The translations under genes and the position numbers were made by a program. DNA of 64,000 bases from Aridibaculum aurantiacum (GTDB taxonomy: Bacteria; Bacteroidota; Bacteroidia; Chitinophagales; Chitinophagaceae): contig NZ_JAFEWC010000001.1 in assembly GCF_017355875.1 (NCBI RefSeq), positions 310,001 to 374,000 of the forward strand. Direction: 5' to 3'. The notes below the pieces were generated by a model. That model was not told the origin of the DNA and did no database searches. It saw only the letters and a program-made list of their open reading frames with translations. Positions 1 to 10,089 of this stretch are shown in pieces. Position 1 is the stretch's first letter; each line of letters starts with the position of its first letter.

Positions 1-939
1 TTGCATGATGGAAACAGTCCCCGAACCATCGTCGTCAGCACCCGGGTGAATCACTCCGCCTTCCATACCAACATGATCGTAGTGCGCTGTCACCACTACA
101 TATTCATCAGGTTTGTCTGTACCAGGTAATAGTCCAATAACATTGGTAGAAGGAAGACGCTTCGTGAACTTCACCACGTTAAGCTCCATATTGGTTTTGT
201 AAGTGCCGGGAATTACCGTCTGCAGGTCTGGTATAGAATCTACTTTTCTCTGAAGAATAGACCCTGCAACCGCTGGAGAAATGTATAGCAGCGGAAGTGA
301 GGCTGCGCGTTTTTTCAGGTATGGTCCTCCTGCAGTTTGCGCAGGTGCAACAAACGGAAATGCTTTTGAAACGACAAATAAACCACGTGCACCATTGTTG
401 CGTGCATTCACAGCTTTAGACTGGAACTGCATAGCCTGCTGGCGCGGCGTAAGCTGGCTACTGCGTGCAGGACTTCCTTCCAGCACCATTACCCATTTGT
501 CCTTTACATCCAATCCCTGGTAGTCGTTCCTGGAACTATCGTTGAGGCCATAACCGGCAAAAACAATTTCACGCGCATCCATATACATGGTAGGCAGCGA
601 GTTGAAATTGAAAGAATAATCAGCCTGCCTTGCCAGCTTTTGTTTGTTTACGGTGAAAGAAACATCAAGCAGTGTATCTACATGCAGCGGGAACACCATC
701 TGGTAACCACCAGGTGTTCCGGGAAGCAGGCCGGCACTTTTGAAGTTGTTTTCAATGTATGCTGCTGCCAAACGCTGACCGTGCGTACCTGATTCCCTGC
801 CTTGTGTTTCAGGGCCGGCTATATAATTAAGTTTCTCCCGCAGGCCTGCAGGCGAGATATGTGTTTCGTAACGAGTGGCAGTTTGTGAAAAAACCTGCGC
901 TGAAATAAGTAAGGATACAACTGGTAAAAGAAGTTTCAT
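1..939 (-). CDS. M28 family zinc aminopeptidase, partial (C-terminus beyond window)
   Basis: Secreted zinc peptidase. The protein starts MKLLLPVVSLLISAQVFSQ, a signal peptide ending near residue 19. A PA-like insert follows, then the M28 zinc core: AHYDHVG (first zinc His) and HPGADDDGSG (bridging Asp) shortly before the window edge. Only the first 313 residues are present, so the downstream Glu, Asp and His zinc ligands are outside the window. The gene starts 13 bp after the rpiB stop on the same strand and is probably co-transcribed with it. A second M28 enzyme lies at 36833-38491. The family is clear; substrate preference is not readable from the fragment. Confidence 0.9.
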   Translation of the reverse strand, partial: MKLLLPVVSLLISAQVFSQTATRYETHISPAGLREKLNYIAGPETQGRESGTHGQRLAAAYIENNFKSAGLLPGTPGGYQMVFPLHVDTLLDVSFTVNKQKLARQADYSFNFNSLPTMYMDAREIVFAGYGLNDSSRNDYQGLDVKDKWVMVLEGSPARSSQLTPRQQAMQFQSKAVNARNNGARGLFVVSKAFPFVAPAQTAGGPYLKKRAASLPLLYISPAVAGSILQRKVDSIPDLQTVIPGTYKTNMELNVVKFTKRLPSTNVIGLLPGTDKPDEYVVVTAHYDHVGMEGGVIHPGADDDGSGTVSIMQ

Positions 940-952
940 TGGTGCGTTTTGT

Positions 953-1405
953 TTAGCAAGAAATTTTGTCAACCCGTCCCTGGTGTCTGCCACCTTCAAA
1001 ACGTGTTTCTATAAAATGGTCAACCATCTGTTTTGCTTCATCCAGGCTTACAAAGCGAGCTGGTATACAAAGAATGTTGGCGTTGTTGTGTTGGCGTGCG
1101 AGCTGCGCTATTTCGATCTTCCAACAGATAGCAGCACGAATTTTTGCATGTTTATTGGCTGTAATGGCTACACCATTGGCACTGCCGCAAACCAGGATGC
1201 CGAAGCCTGTTTCTTCACTTTCTACACTGCTGGCTGTAGGATGTGCAAAATCAGGATAATCTACAGAATCAGGAGAATGGGTTCCAAAATCTGTTACCTG
1301 TAGATTCTTTTCCTGCAGGTAAGCTTTTAAGGCCTCTTTGTATTCGTAGCCTGCATGATCGGCGCCGATTGCTATAGGTTTTTCCAGGTCGAAATGTAGG
1401 TTCAT
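953..1405 (-). CDS. rpiB: Ribose 5-phosphate isomerase B
   Basis: Interconverts ribose 5-phosphate and ribulose 5-phosphate in the non-oxidative pentose phosphate pathway. The 150-residue protein has the RpiB/LacAB landmarks: GADHAGYEYK near the N-terminus (phosphate-binding Asp-His), a central CGSANGVAI loop carrying the catalytic Cys, and a C-terminal HQGRVDKI stretch. The reading frame is open 20 codons further upstream, but 1405 is preferred: homology begins there and a TAGCTTTG -7 element at 1426-1433 would place the transcript start inside the extension. The M28 peptidase follows 13 bp downstream. Confidence 0.93.
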   Translation of the reverse strand: MNLHFDLEKPIAIGADHAGYEYKEALKAYLQEKNLQVTDFGTHSPDSVDYPDFAHPTASSVESEETGFGILVCGSANGVAITANKHAKIRAAICWKIEIAQLARQHNNANILCIPARFVSLDEAKQMVDHFIETRFEGGRHQGRVDKISC

Positions 1406-1425
1406 TAAAAATTTTATTAAAGCGG

Positions 1426-1433
1426 CAAAGCTA
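1426..1433 (-). promoter_or_regulatory. Bacteroidetes -7 promoter element for rpiB
   Basis: Minus strand reads TAGCTTTG, an exact match to TAnnTTTG. No clear -33 TTTG was found at 19-20 nt. The start codon lies about 20 nt downstream, so it supports the shorter RpiB start. Confidence 0.5.
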
Positions 1434-1487
1434 CAATACAAAACCATCATGCCATACCACCACATTGATGGGCGGAAACAGAAAGTT

Positions 1488-1521
1488 TATAAAACAGGAA
1501 AGCACCCAAATTGAGGTGCTT
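1488..1521 (-). terminator. Terminator of the pectate lyase gene
   Basis: Perfect 7-bp stem (1500-1506 with 1515-1521), 8-nt loop, followed on the minus strand by a moderately T-rich tail (1488-1499). It lies 22 nt beyond the pectate lyase stop codon. Confidence 0.6.
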
Positions 1522-1543
1522 CCATTGAACCATGATTGCTTGC

Positions 1544-4500
1544 TTATTGCTTCATGAATTTCGTTGTGGTCCTGTTGTCGCCATTTTCCAATATCAACAG
1601 GTAGTTACCTGGAGCCAGCCTGGTTATATCGGCATTGGTAATGGTTGCACCTTGCTGCACCTGGAGAGATGTAACTGTTCTGCCATCGGCTGTTACTATG
1701 CGCAGTGTAGCGCCAGAAGTGGCTTTAGCATGTGTTACCACCAGGTTGTTAGCGGCAGGATTAGGATATACAGCTAAAGAGAAGCTGCTCTTATTGTTAA
1801 TTGATATCGTTTTGCTGTAGTTGAACTTGCCATCTTTATCCACCACTTTCAGGCGGTAATATGAAATGCCTTGCAATGGTGCACGATCAGCAAATGAATA
1901 GTTGTTTACACCGATTGTATTTGCAGCAGCTGCATTACCTATTGCAGTAAATGCTCTTCCGTTAGCACTTCTTTCTACTTCGAAACGTTGCGTGTTTATT
2001 TCATTGGTTGTGGTCCATGAAGCTTTAGCTTCTTTGGTTGCACCCTCAGATAGTTTCACATCAAAAGCAAGAATACTGGCTGGTAAAGTACTATTACAAG
2101 TTTTTGTGAAATTCACTTTGTCGGCACCTGCATACATAGGAACAATCACCCTAACCTCTTCTGCTGTTAGTGGAGTATAGGTATAATAAGAAGATGGATT
2201 AAATACTGCAGCAGCATTTAATTCGTCAAACTTTACTGATCTCCCACCAGGATTTAGCATAGCAGGATTGATTTGCGCAGTGATAACAGGAAGTCCACTA
2301 TCATCGTATGCATTTCCAACCTGCTTTAAACCAAACGCTGGATAATTACCCGTTTTAGAAGTGAATACGCCATCAGAATTATTTCCAAACACAGCTTTGA
2401 AATCAGTTACTGTTCTGTCAGCATACATTGCCCAGCGTGTGTTGAGGAAGAAATTATTTTCTGCAAAAACATTAGCGCTATTGGCTGCCACGATACCGTA
2501 CAATCCTACATTTTCAGCCAGGTTGTTCAGTACGTGCACTTCACCAAAACGTACACGTGGATTACGCGAGTTGGTGTTCAGGAAGTGGTTGTTGATATAG
2601 GTAACCTTCAATCTGCCGGCGTCGGTACCGCCGTTATTATCAGAGTGACCAACAAGGCTGGTCTTCCAACTGTTGCGGAATACACACCATGAAATGGTAA
2701 CAAAGCTTGCACCATCTTTTACATCGCAACCTCCGTCAGGATGTTCTGTATTTACAGGTCTTGTAGTAGGATGTCCAAAGGTGCAATGGTCAACCCACAC
2801 GTGGTGCGTAGCAGTGCCACCTATATTGATACCATCATCATAATAATCCTGGAAGCTAATGTTGCGGATGATCAGGTTCCATGAACGCTTCACGTTGATA
2901 CCGATCTTGAAAGTAACATTCGATTCGCCCATGAAAGTAAGATCACCTTGCTCAGGAATATCAAGCATAGAGTTACCGAAAACTTTAGCGCCATTGGTGC
3001 TTAGGGTTTGCGTACCATCATAAATTCCCTGCTTCAGCATGATCACCAGCGGTGCTTTCTTCATGCCGTTTACTGTAGTGTTATTTCTATAAGCCTGCTG
3101 GCGGTAGTACAATGCCTCGCACAGCTTGTTGAATTCTGCTGGTCCATTAATAGTAACGGTATCAGCTGCACATTGGCCACCACTTGTTGGTCCAGTGAAA
3201 TTATCACCTGAAGTAGCAGCAAAACCTACCACTTTGTCGAAATCGAAAGTATAGGTAGAGGTGAATGATGCAGTAAGGTTCTTTGCTGCATTCATAGTAA
3301 TGGTAGTGGAGGTACTGTTGCCAGTAGCATCGCCAGACCAGCCAGTGAATGTAGAGCCCAATACCGGAACTGCTGTAGCAGTTACAACTGTATTCTCAGC
3401 ATATTCTCCACCAGGAGGATTTAGTTGTACTTGACCTATGCCATTCACTGTTACATTCAACTTGTATGTAGGTACTACTTCAAAATTTGCAACTATGTTT
3501 TTATCATTTGGAACAGTGATAATAATAGGGTTGGTAGTGCCGGTAAGATCGCCGCTCCAGTGGGTGAAACGTAAAGACGGAGAACTATTAGCCAGTAGCG
3601 TAACATTTTCTGTTTCAAAATATTTTTTGCTGGCTCTTTCAGGGCTCACTGTTACCGATCCGCCATTGGTAGCAGTAACGTTTAATGTATAACTATTACA
3701 TGCTGCACCAGAAAGCAGGAGCTTATCCAAATTAGGGCCATCGGTACTATCCCAGGTGATCTTGATGTTATTGATGCCGGCAACCAGGCTAAGCGTTACA
3801 ACCTCTTCCTTCCAATCATTGAAAGCAGTAGTAGGAGCAAAATTCAACAAGCCTACATAGTTGTCGTTTAAGAACAATTTTCCTTTGCGGGTTGTATCCG
3901 TAGCAAGCGCGTAAACAAATTTTGCTGTTTGTGTACTTGCCTGGCGTTGGCACACAGAGAAGGTGATATAGTTATCGCCGGTACTTAAAAAGTTGATGAA
4001 ACCTGTTCCGGTGAAGCCAGTGTGGTTGCTGTTGATAGCACCAGTAAATTCTGCATGTTCTGCTTCATAGGTAGTGAAAACTGTATCAGGATTAACCTTT
4101 GTTACATTCACTGTCCATGTTTTTGTAGAATTGTCTTGTGCGGTAACGGTATACACTACAGGTGCAGAAAAATTTTGCGCTGCAGTGGCAGATGGCGAAA
4201 CGGTAGCATTAGCCGACAAGGTGAAAATAGAAGGTGCTATACTGGTAAGTGCAGCCGTATGCGGCATTTGCACACTAATGGTTCCGGAAGCAGAATTGAT
4301 AGAGGCAGAACCTAGTTGATCAGGAGAAAGTTTGAATGCTGTTATCTCTTTAGCAGACGATGCTACTTCAGATACAGTTACCGTCCATGTTTTAGTAGTA
4401 GTACCATCCTGTGCAGTTACTGTGTAAGCAACAGGGCTGGTAAAATTTCTTGCAGTGGTAGCAGAAGGAGAGATGGTAGCCTGGGAAGAGACACCAATGC

Positions 4501-5113
4501 TTTGTGGTACTACTGAAGTAAGCGGTGTGCCCAGTGGTACATTGATGGCTACTGTACCAGCTGCAGCGTTGATCACTTCATTACCTATTTGACCAGGTAA
4601 TTTAAATGATGTGATGTTAGCTTCTGTACTAAGAGTAGTAGATGCATGTGCTACCAAGTCATGGATTTGAATATTACCACTTACCGGTTCTATACGTACA
4701 GTTATGGGAACTGTACTCTGTAGCACAGGGTAAAGCGTAGTAAGATTGAATGATTGTGCAGTGGATACTGATAGAGTGGTAGTGGCCACTGAAAAATCAG
4801 TATCACCATCTTTTTTATAGCGAATAGTTACAGTGCGTGCCGATGAAGAAGTTGATTTCATGTTCACCATAAGCATGCTACAGCTGGAAAGTTCCACCTG
4901 CATAAACTGGCCGGCATTTACCTGCACCATTCCCTGGCTACATATACCATCTTGTGCCTTGGTTGGACTAAGTGCTCCATTGGTAGTAATACCTGCAGGA
5001 AGCGAGTTGGTGTTGAAGGCTGTGTTGAATAGAACAGTTTGTGAAAATGCGGGCAGAGCAGATATGCTGATGCAGATCAGTATACCCATGAGTTTGGGTA
5101 GAATAGATTTCAT
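1544..5113 (-). CDS. T9SS-secreted multidomain pectate lyase (PL1 family)
   Basis: Secreted polysaccharide lyase, 1189 residues. In order: signal peptide (1-25); N-terminal beta-domain; two related DUF5018-like repeats (about 165-340) that both end in YTVTAQD..TKTWTV; a carbohydrate-binding module starting YEAEHAEF (about 348-470); two divergent InlB-type repeats (about 475-620) with HWSGD/GWSGD motifs; the PL1 beta-helix (about 640-985); an Ig/FN3-like domain; and a type IX sorting domain starting YPNPAANN near 1110. Lyase signatures are WVDHCTF near 771, CDVKDGASFVTISW, and the catalytic RxPxxR as R850, P852, R855. It should cleave pectate by beta-elimination outside the cell. It stands alone, without a SusC/SusD pair. 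Confidence 0.93.
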   Translation of the reverse strand: MKSILPKLMGILICISISALPAFSQTVLFNTAFNTNSLPAGITTNGALSPTKAQDGICSQGMVQVNAGQFMQVELSSCSMLMVNMKSTSSSARTVTIRYKKDGDTDFSVATTTLSVSTAQSFNLTTLYPVLQSTVPITVRIEPVSGNIQIHDLVAHASTTLSTEANITSFKLPGQIGNEVINAAAGTVAINVPLGTPLTSVVPQSIGVSSQATISPSATTARNFTSPVAYTVTAQDGTTTKTWTVTVSEVASSAKEITAFKLSPDQLGSASINSASGTISVQMPHTAALTSIAPSIFTLSANATVSPSATAAQNFSAPVVYTVTAQDNSTKTWTVNVTKVNPDTVFTTYEAEHAEFTGAINSNHTGFTGTGFINFLSTGDNYITFSVCQRQASTQTAKFVYALATDTTRKGKLFLNDNYVGLLNFAPTTAFNDWKEEVVTLSLVAGINNIKITWDSTDGPNLDKLLLSGAACNSYTLNVTATNGGSVTVSPERASKKYFETENVTLLANSSPSLRFTHWSGDLTGTTNPIIITVPNDKNIVANFEVVPTYKLNVTVNGIGQVQLNPPGGEYAENTVVTATAVPVLGSTFTGWSGDATGNSTSTTITMNAAKNLTASFTSTYTFDFDKVVGFAATSGDNFTGPTSGGQCAADTVTINGPAEFNKLCEALYYRQQAYRNNTTVNGMKKAPLVIMLKQGIYDGTQTLSTNGAKVFGNSMLDIPEQGDLTFMGESNVTFKIGINVKRSWNLIIRNISFQDYYDDGINIGGTATHHVWVDHCTFGHPTTRPVNTEHPDGGCDVKDGASFVTISWCVFRNSWKTSLVGHSDNNGGTDAGRLKVTYINNHFLNTNSRNPRVRFGEVHVLNNLAENVGLYGIVAANSANVFAENNFFLNTRWAMYADRTVTDFKAVFGNNSDGVFTSKTGNYPAFGLKQVGNAYDDSGLPVITAQINPAMLNPGGRSVKFDELNAAAVFNPSSYYTYTPLTAEEVRVIVPMYAGADKVNFTKTCNSTLPASILAFDVKLSEGATKEAKASWTTTNEINTQRFEVERSANGRAFTAIGNAAAANTIGVNNYSFADRAPLQGISYYRLKVVDKDGKFNYSKTISINNKSSFSLAVYPNPAANNLVVTHAKATSGATLRIVTADGRTVTSLQVQQGATITNADITRLAPGNYLLILENGDNRTTTKFMKQ

Positions 5114-5189
5114 ACGACAAGTGTTTGTGAGAACTGAAACTAGATAATTGAATTATTTATCATGCATTAAATCTTCGGTATCGATGCCG

Positions 5190-5216
5190 GCAACGATTGC
5201 GTAACGAGCAATTGCT
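5190..5216. promoter_or_regulatory. Possible LacI-type operator upstream of the pectate lyase
   Basis: GCAACGATTGC (5190-5200) is an inverted repeat with CG-centred spacing resembling LacI-family operators, followed at once by a second GCAATTGC palindrome (5208-5215). It lies about 75-100 bp upstream of the pectate lyase start. Operator function is inference; no regulator gene is adjacent. Confidence 0.25.
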
Positions 5217-5333
5217 TATTTAGAAGGAAAAAGCACCTCGCATTGCTGTTAATTATCATGACTAATCATCTGAATTCTTAGTTTCAAGCTTCGGCATTCA
5301 TCCACATAATTAATGTTCTCCGTCATAAAGCCA

Positions 5334-5362
5334 ATAAAAAAGGCGGCCACTAAAGCCACCTT
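5334..5362 (-). terminator. asnS terminator
   Basis: 8-bp stem (5340-5347 with 5355-5362, one G-T pair), 7-nt loop, followed on the minus strand by a run of six T. It lies 28 nt past the asnS stop codon. Confidence 0.85.
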
Positions 5363-5389
5363 ATTATAAATGATTGTTTGGTAACATTT

Positions 5390-6826
5390 TTAGAACTCAC
5401 AATTCTTTGGAGTTCTTGCAAAAGGTATTACATCCCTGATGTTGCCCATGCCAGTTACAAACTGAACCATTCTTTCGAAGCCGAGGCCAAAGCCTGCATG
5501 TGGTACTGTTCCAAATCGGCGGGTATCCAGGTACCAGCTCATTTCATCTGCAGGAATATGCATTTCGCGCATGCGCTCTTCAAGTTTTTCCAGGCGTTCT
5601 TCCCTTTGCGATCCACCAACAATCTCACCAATGCCAGGAGCAAGTATATCCATGGCCGCAACTGTTTTGCCATCGTCGTTCAGGCGCATGTAGAAGGACT
5701 TTATATCCTTAGGGTAACCAGTAACAATAACAGGTTTTTTAAAATGCTTTTCTACCAGGTAACGCTCATGCTCACTTTGCAGGTCTATACCCCATTTTAC
5801 TTCGTACTTAAACTTCTTCTTTTTATAAGCAGGACTTTCCAATAAGATGTTGATCGCCTCTGTATAGGTGATGCGTTCGAACTTGTTGTTCAATACAAAC
5901 TCCAGCTTTTCTATCAGCCCAAATTCTTGCCTTTCGTTCTGTGGCTTTTGTTTTTCTTCTTCAGCCAAACGCTGGTCTAGGAATTCTATATCATCGCGGT
6001 TGTTATCCATGGCGTAGCGTATCAGGTATTGCATGAATTCTTCCGCCAGGTTCATATTGTCTTCTATGTCGCAGAAAGCCATCTCAGGTTCTACCATCCA
6101 AAACTCTGCAAGGTGGCGTGTTGTATTACTGTTCTCTGCTCTAAAAGTTGGTCCGAATGTATAGATTTCACTAAAAGCCATAGCACCCAGTTCGCCTTCT
6201 AATTGACCACTTACCGTAAGGTTGGTGCTTTTGCCAAAGAAGTCTTCTTCGTAATTAATAGTTCCGTCTTCTTTACGTGGAGGGTTATCATGTGGAAGTG
6301 TTGTAACCCTGAACATCTCACCAGCACCTTCTGCATCGCTTGATGTGATGATAGGCGTATGCAGGTAGATAAATCCTTTTTCGTTGAAGAATTTATGAAT
6401 AGCAAATGCCAGTGCATGGCGTACACGAAATACAGATCCGAATGTATTGGTGCGGAAACGCAGGTGTGCTTTCTCACGCAAAAATTCCAGGCTGTGCTTC
6501 TTCGGTTGCAAAGGATATTTCTCAGCATCGCTATCACCAAGTATTTCTACAGCACTTGCTTTTATCTCTACCTTTTGTCCTTTACCCAACGATGCCACCA
6601 CATGGCCGGTTACTTTCAGCGAAGCACCGGTTGTAATTCTTTTTAATGTGGCCTCATCCAGCATTCCCAGCTCTATTACTACTTGCAGGTTGTTATTGGT
6701 ACTGCCATCGTTCAAAGCCACAAACTGGTTATTCCTAAATGTTCTTACCCATCCCATTACCGTTACTTCATGGCCTGTTTGCTCCGATTGTAGCAGGTCT
6801 TTTACCTTCACCCTGTTGTTAAACAT
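5390..6826 (-). CDS. asnS: Asparaginyl-tRNA synthetase
   Basis: Charges tRNA-Asn with asparagine in the cytoplasm. The 478-residue protein has an N-terminal OB-fold anticodon-binding domain (about 15-110, [18 protein letters not shown]) and a class IIb catalytic core. Motif 2 is seen as [18 protein letters not shown] and motif 3 as [10 protein letters not shown] near the C-terminus. Length matches the family (E. coli 466). The start is supported by a -7 element 23 nt upstream. It is a single-gene unit with its own terminator. gatB is also in the window, at 52154-53599, so amidotransferase-type charging may coexist; the sequence does not show which tRNAs that serves. Confidence 0.97.
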   Translation of the reverse strand: MFNNRVKVKDLLQSEQTGHEVTVMGWVRTFRNNQFVALNDGSTNNNLQVVIELGMLDEATLKRITTGASLKVTGHVVASLGKGQKVEIKASAVEILGDSDAEKYPLQPKKHSLEFLREKAHLRFRTNTFGSVFRVRHALAFAIHKFFNEKGFIYLHTPIITSSDAEGAGEMFRVTTLPHDNPPRKEDGTINYEEDFFGKSTNLTVSGQLEGELGAMAFSEIYTFGPTFRAENSNTTRHLAEFWMVEPEMAFCDIEDNMNLAEEFMQYLIRYAMDNNRDDIEFLDQRLAEEEKQKPQNERQEFGLIEKLEFVLNNKFERITYTEAINILLESPAYKKKKFKYEVKWGIDLQSEHERYLVEKHFKKPVIVTGYPKDIKSFYMRLNDDGKTVAAMDILAPGIGEIVGGSQREERLEKLEERMREMHIPADEMSWYLDTRRFGTVPHAGFGLGFERMVQFVTGMGNIRDVIPFARTPKNCEF

Positions 6827-6848
6827 ATTGCGTTTTTTAAAAGTGCGG

Positions 6849-6856
6849 CAAAGATA
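6849..6856 (-). promoter_or_regulatory. -7 promoter element of asnS
   Basis: Minus strand TATCTTTG matches TAnnTTTG exactly; the ATG lies about 23 nt downstream, giving a short leader. No TTTG at the -33 position. Confidence 0.5.
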
Positions 6857-7021
6857 AGGAGTTACGCCACTTGCAGTTTTTGATACTCTACCGGCTGATC
6901 TGCCTATAAAATGGATGGCGTATTTTTTGTGAAGCTGTTATTTTTGCTCATAGCTACTGCCATACTTATTAATGGTCCACATGTTTTTCAACTCAATCAT
7001 CTACTTCTTCAAATCATATTC

Positions 7022-8167
7022 ATGCAAATAGACTTGCAACAAAAGTTCTTTGGTAATTCTGTACAGCAATACCTGGTAGCATTAGCTGCTATCGTGATAG
7101 CATTTCTTGTATTGCAAATGGTGAAGCGCTGGCTGCTGCAATTGGTAAAAAATTACACCGGTAAAACCAGCAGTAAATACGATGACGTAATGGTAGTGCT
7201 GGTAGAAAAATTTGCCATTCCTTACATATACCTCGTTGTCAACTTTAATATTATCAGGCACCTGGTGCTGCCGCCTCGGCTAGACAGGATACTTGATGTT
7301 GCCCTTACCATCATCACTGTCATATTTGCTGCAAGGCTCATCAATCACACGCTCCACTTCAGCCTGAAAACATATATGGAAAAGCGTGACGAGGGCCCTG
7401 CACGCATGAGGCAGTTGAGTGGCATTTTGATGGTAGTGAAAGTGATCGTATGGGCGTTAGGCATCCTGTTCTTTTTAGACAATGTAGGTTATGATGTAAC
7501 TACTGTAGTTGCAGGTTTGGGAGTCGGTGGTATTGCCATTGCGCTGGCAGCACAAAACATCCTCGGCGACCTTTTCAGCTACTTTGTAATATTCTTTGAC
7601 AAGCCTTTTGAGATAGGTGATTTTATAGTGGTGGGAGATAAAATGGGAACAGTAGAGCGCATAGGTATTAAAACTTCCCATGTCCGCAGCCTGTCGGGCG
7701 AACAACTGGTAATGCCCAATGCCGACCTTGTAAAGTCAACCATTCACAATTTTAAAAGAATGGAAAGGCGGAGGGGGATTTTTAAAGTTGGTGTTGCCTA
7801 CGATACGCCAATAGAGCTGTTACAACAGATACCCGGCATCATTTCCGAAGCCATACTTGCCAGTGGAGATACAGTGGTTGATCGTTCTCACATGCAGGGC
7901 CTGGGCGAGTTCAGCATCAATTTTGAAACGGTTTATTTTATCAATTCTGCGGAATATGGTGTTTTTGCTGATGTGAACCAGGCAACGATCATGCGGGTTT
8001 TACAGCAGTTCAGGCAACTCGGAATAGAAATTGCATACCCCACTCAGAAGTTATTTGTGCAGGCAGAGAAAGCTGAAAAACAGGGAAATTCCGGTGTTTC
8101 ACAGCTTATCAGCAGTACAAACGACCCATTACTGAACCAGGCTAACAACGCTGAAAGTGAGAAATAG
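7022..8167 (+). CDS. MscS family mechanosensitive ion channel
   Basis: Inner-membrane channel that opens on hypo-osmotic stretch. From this start the protein has 381 residues: about four hydrophobic segments, then the pore helix region GLGVGGIAIALAAQNILGD, rich in Gly/Ala as in MscS TM3, followed by the beta domain (DKPFEIGDFI.V) and the alpha/beta cytoplasmic cage. The frame is open 37 codons upstream to an ATG at 6911, but that extension overlaps a possible -7 element (TATTTTTG, 6939-6946) and MQIDLQQKFF is the more usual beginning; the start is uncertain. The C-terminal tail is low complexity and Asn/Ser-rich. Confidence 0.88.
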   Translation: MQIDLQQKFFGNSVQQYLVALAAIVIAFLVLQMVKRWLLQLVKNYTGKTSSKYDDVMVVLVEKFAIPYIYLVVNFNIIRHLVLPPRLDRILDVALTIITVIFAARLINHTLHFSLKTYMEKRDEGPARMRQLSGILMVVKVIVWALGILFFLDNVGYDVTTVVAGLGVGGIAIALAAQNILGDLFSYFVIFFDKPFEIGDFIVVGDKMGTVERIGIKTSHVRSLSGEQLVMPNADLVKSTIHNFKRMERRRGIFKVGVAYDTPIELLQQIPGIISEAILASGDTVVDRSHMQGLGEFSINFETVYFINSAEYGVFADVNQATIMRVLQQFRQLGIEIAYPTQKLFVQAEKAEKQGNSGVSQLISSTNDPLLNQANNAESEK

Positions 8168-8229
8168 CCTCTGTTACAGCACGTTTTTAGATGCAAACAG
8201 GCTGTGGAGGCCGAAAAGTGGTGAAAATT

Positions 8230-8260
8230 TTTGAATTTGTAAAATACTAGCGTAAAATTG
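8230..8260 (+). promoter_or_regulatory. rho promoter
   Basis: TTTG at 8230-8233, 19-nt spacer, then TAAAATTG at 8253-8260, one mismatch from TAnnTTTG. It predicts an unusually long leader of about 120 nt before rho, which would leave room for autoregulation. Confidence 0.5.
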
Positions 8261-8390
8261 CAACCGGAATTAGGCTGAACAGGAACAACCACTCTTTTAC
8301 TTTTCAGTTTTTCAATCCACTTTTCATTTCAAATAATTTCCTTTTTTACGATTGTATCCTCTTTTTTGAGATTAATTATCAACAACGTTT

Positions 8391-10037
8391 ATGTACGACA
8401 TTTTGCAATTGAACGACATGCTTGTTCCAGAACTATTGGATATTGCTGACCAACTTAAAATACCGAATGCTAAAAAACTGGATAAACAAGAGATGATCTA
8501 TAAAATATTAGATCAGCAAGCTGTGTCCGCATCTGAAACCAAAGAACCATCTGCAGAAAAAGGTGGCCGCCGCAAAAGAGTGGTAAAAGCTAACACAGCC
8601 AATACCACAGAAGAAGCAGAGGTGATGAGTGGAGAGGAAGAGACCAATCAAAATAACAACGACCAGAAAGATAATAAAGGCGGCAGACGTGGCCGTAAGC
8701 CTAAAACTAAGGAACCGGTTCAGGCGAGCATAGAAGATGCTATAGCAGCTGAGAGCAACCAGGCATCTTCAGAACAAGAGCCTGCAGTGGAGGCATCTGA
8801 AGAAAATACTACTACCGGTGTAGGTACAAATACTGCAACAGAAGAAGTGCAGCAAGAGCGCCCACAGCATCAACAGCAGCGCCACCAGCACCAGCGTCGT
8901 GAACCCTCTTTCAATATTGAATTTGACGGTGTAATACAAGGCGAAGGTGTATTGGAAATGATGCCTGACGGCTATGGCTTCCTTCGCTCTTCAGATTACA
9001 ATTATCTTTCTTCTCCTGATGATGTGTATGTTTCTCCTTCGCAGATAAAATTGTTCGGCTTGAAAACGGGTGACACTGTTTTCGGATCAGTTCGTCCTCC
9101 TAAAGAAGGTGAGAAGTATTTCGCTCTTCTAAAGGTTGAAACAATCAATGGTAAAGGACCTGAAGAAGTAAGAGACCGTGTACCTTTCGATTACCTGACG
9201 CCACTTTTCCCTTACGAAAAGCTGAACCTTTTTACTACATCTAACAATTATAGCACAAGAATAATTGATCTTTTTGCGCCAATAGGTAAAGGCCAGCGTG
9301 GACTGATAGTAGCCCAGCCAAAAGTGGGTAAAACAGTTTTACTTAAAGAAGTGGCCAATGCCATTGCTGCCAATCATCCTGAATGCTACCTGATGGTAGT
9401 GCTGATAGACGAACGCCCGGAAGAGGTAACCGATATGGAGCGTAGTGTAAAGGCAGAAGTGATCGCTTCTACTTTTGACGAGCCTGCAGAGAAGCACGTA
9501 AAAGTGAGCAGTATTGCATTGCAAAAGGCAAAACGCCTGGTGGAGTGCGGTCACGATGTAGTGATATTGCTGGATAGTATCACCCGTTTGGCAAGAGCTC
9601 ATAATACAGTAGCGCCTTCAAGTGGTAAAGTATTAAGTGGTGGTGTGGAAGCAAATGCCATGCAGAAGCCAAAGCAATTTTTTGGAGCTGCACGTAAAAT
9701 AGAACATGGCGGATCTTTAACCATTCTTGCAACTGCACTTATTGAAACAGGTAGTAAAATGGATGAGGTGATTTTTGAAGAATTCAAAGGAACTGGTAAC
9801 ATGGAATTGCAGTTGGATCGCAGGCTTGCTAACCGCCGTATTTTTCCTGCTATCGATCTTGTTTCTTCATCTACCCGCCGCGACGATCTTTTACTTGATA
9901 AGGAAACACTGCAGCGTATGAATATTCTTCGTTTGTACATCAACGATATGAATACAGAAGAAGCTATGAATGAGCTGCTGAAACGTATGCGTGGTACAAA
10001 AGATAACAACGAGTTCCTGGCAAGTATGAATGGTTAA
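8391..10037 (+). CDS. rho: Transcription termination factor Rho with disordered N-terminal insert
   Basis: Hexameric RNA-dependent ATPase that ends transcripts. The 548-residue protein (E. coli 419) has an N-terminal Rho domain (1-42), then about 140 residues of low-complexity sequence rich in Gln, Asn, Glu and Lys/Arg (about 43-183), the RNA-binding cold-shock-like domain from [15 protein letters not shown] (about 184), and the RecA-like motor with Walker A PKVGKT at 310-315 and [14 protein letters not shown]. Such inserts are common in Bacteroidota Rho; the one in Bacteroides thetaiotaomicron has been reported to drive condensate formation. A small lipoprotein gene follows 52 bp downstream. 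Confidence 0.98.
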   Translation: MYDILQLNDMLVPELLDIADQLKIPNAKKLDKQEMIYKILDQQAVSASETKEPSAEKGGRRKRVVKANTANTTEEAEVMSGEEETNQNNNDQKDNKGGRRGRKPKTKEPVQASIEDAIAAESNQASSEQEPAVEASEENTTTGVGTNTATEEVQQERPQHQQQRHQHQRREPSFNIEFDGVIQGEGVLEMMPDGYGFLRSSDYNYLSSPDDVYVSPSQIKLFGLKTGDTVFGSVRPPKEGEKYFALLKVETINGKGPEEVRDRVPFDYLTPLFPYEKLNLFTTSNNYSTRIIDLFAPIGKGQRGLIVAQPKVGKTVLLKEVANAIAANHPECYLMVVLIDERPEEVTDMERSVKAEVIASTFDEPAEKHVKVSSIALQKAKRLVECGHDVVILLDSITRLARAHNTVAPSSGKVLSGGVEANAMQKPKQFFGAARKIEHGGSLTILATALIETGSKMDEVIFEEFKGTGNMELQLDRRLANRRIFPAIDLVSSSTRRDDLLLDKETLQRMNILRLYINDMNTEEAMNELLKRMRGTKDNNEFLASMNG

Positions 10038-10089
10038 TCCTTCTCTTGGTAAACTCTTAATTGTTCCAATTCTTAAACTAACATTTTAT

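Noticed and set aside
6911-7021. Upstream ATG start for the MscS channel
   Set aside because: The extension is not typical of the family and overlaps a possible -7 element; the ATG at 7022 is preferred, though not proven.
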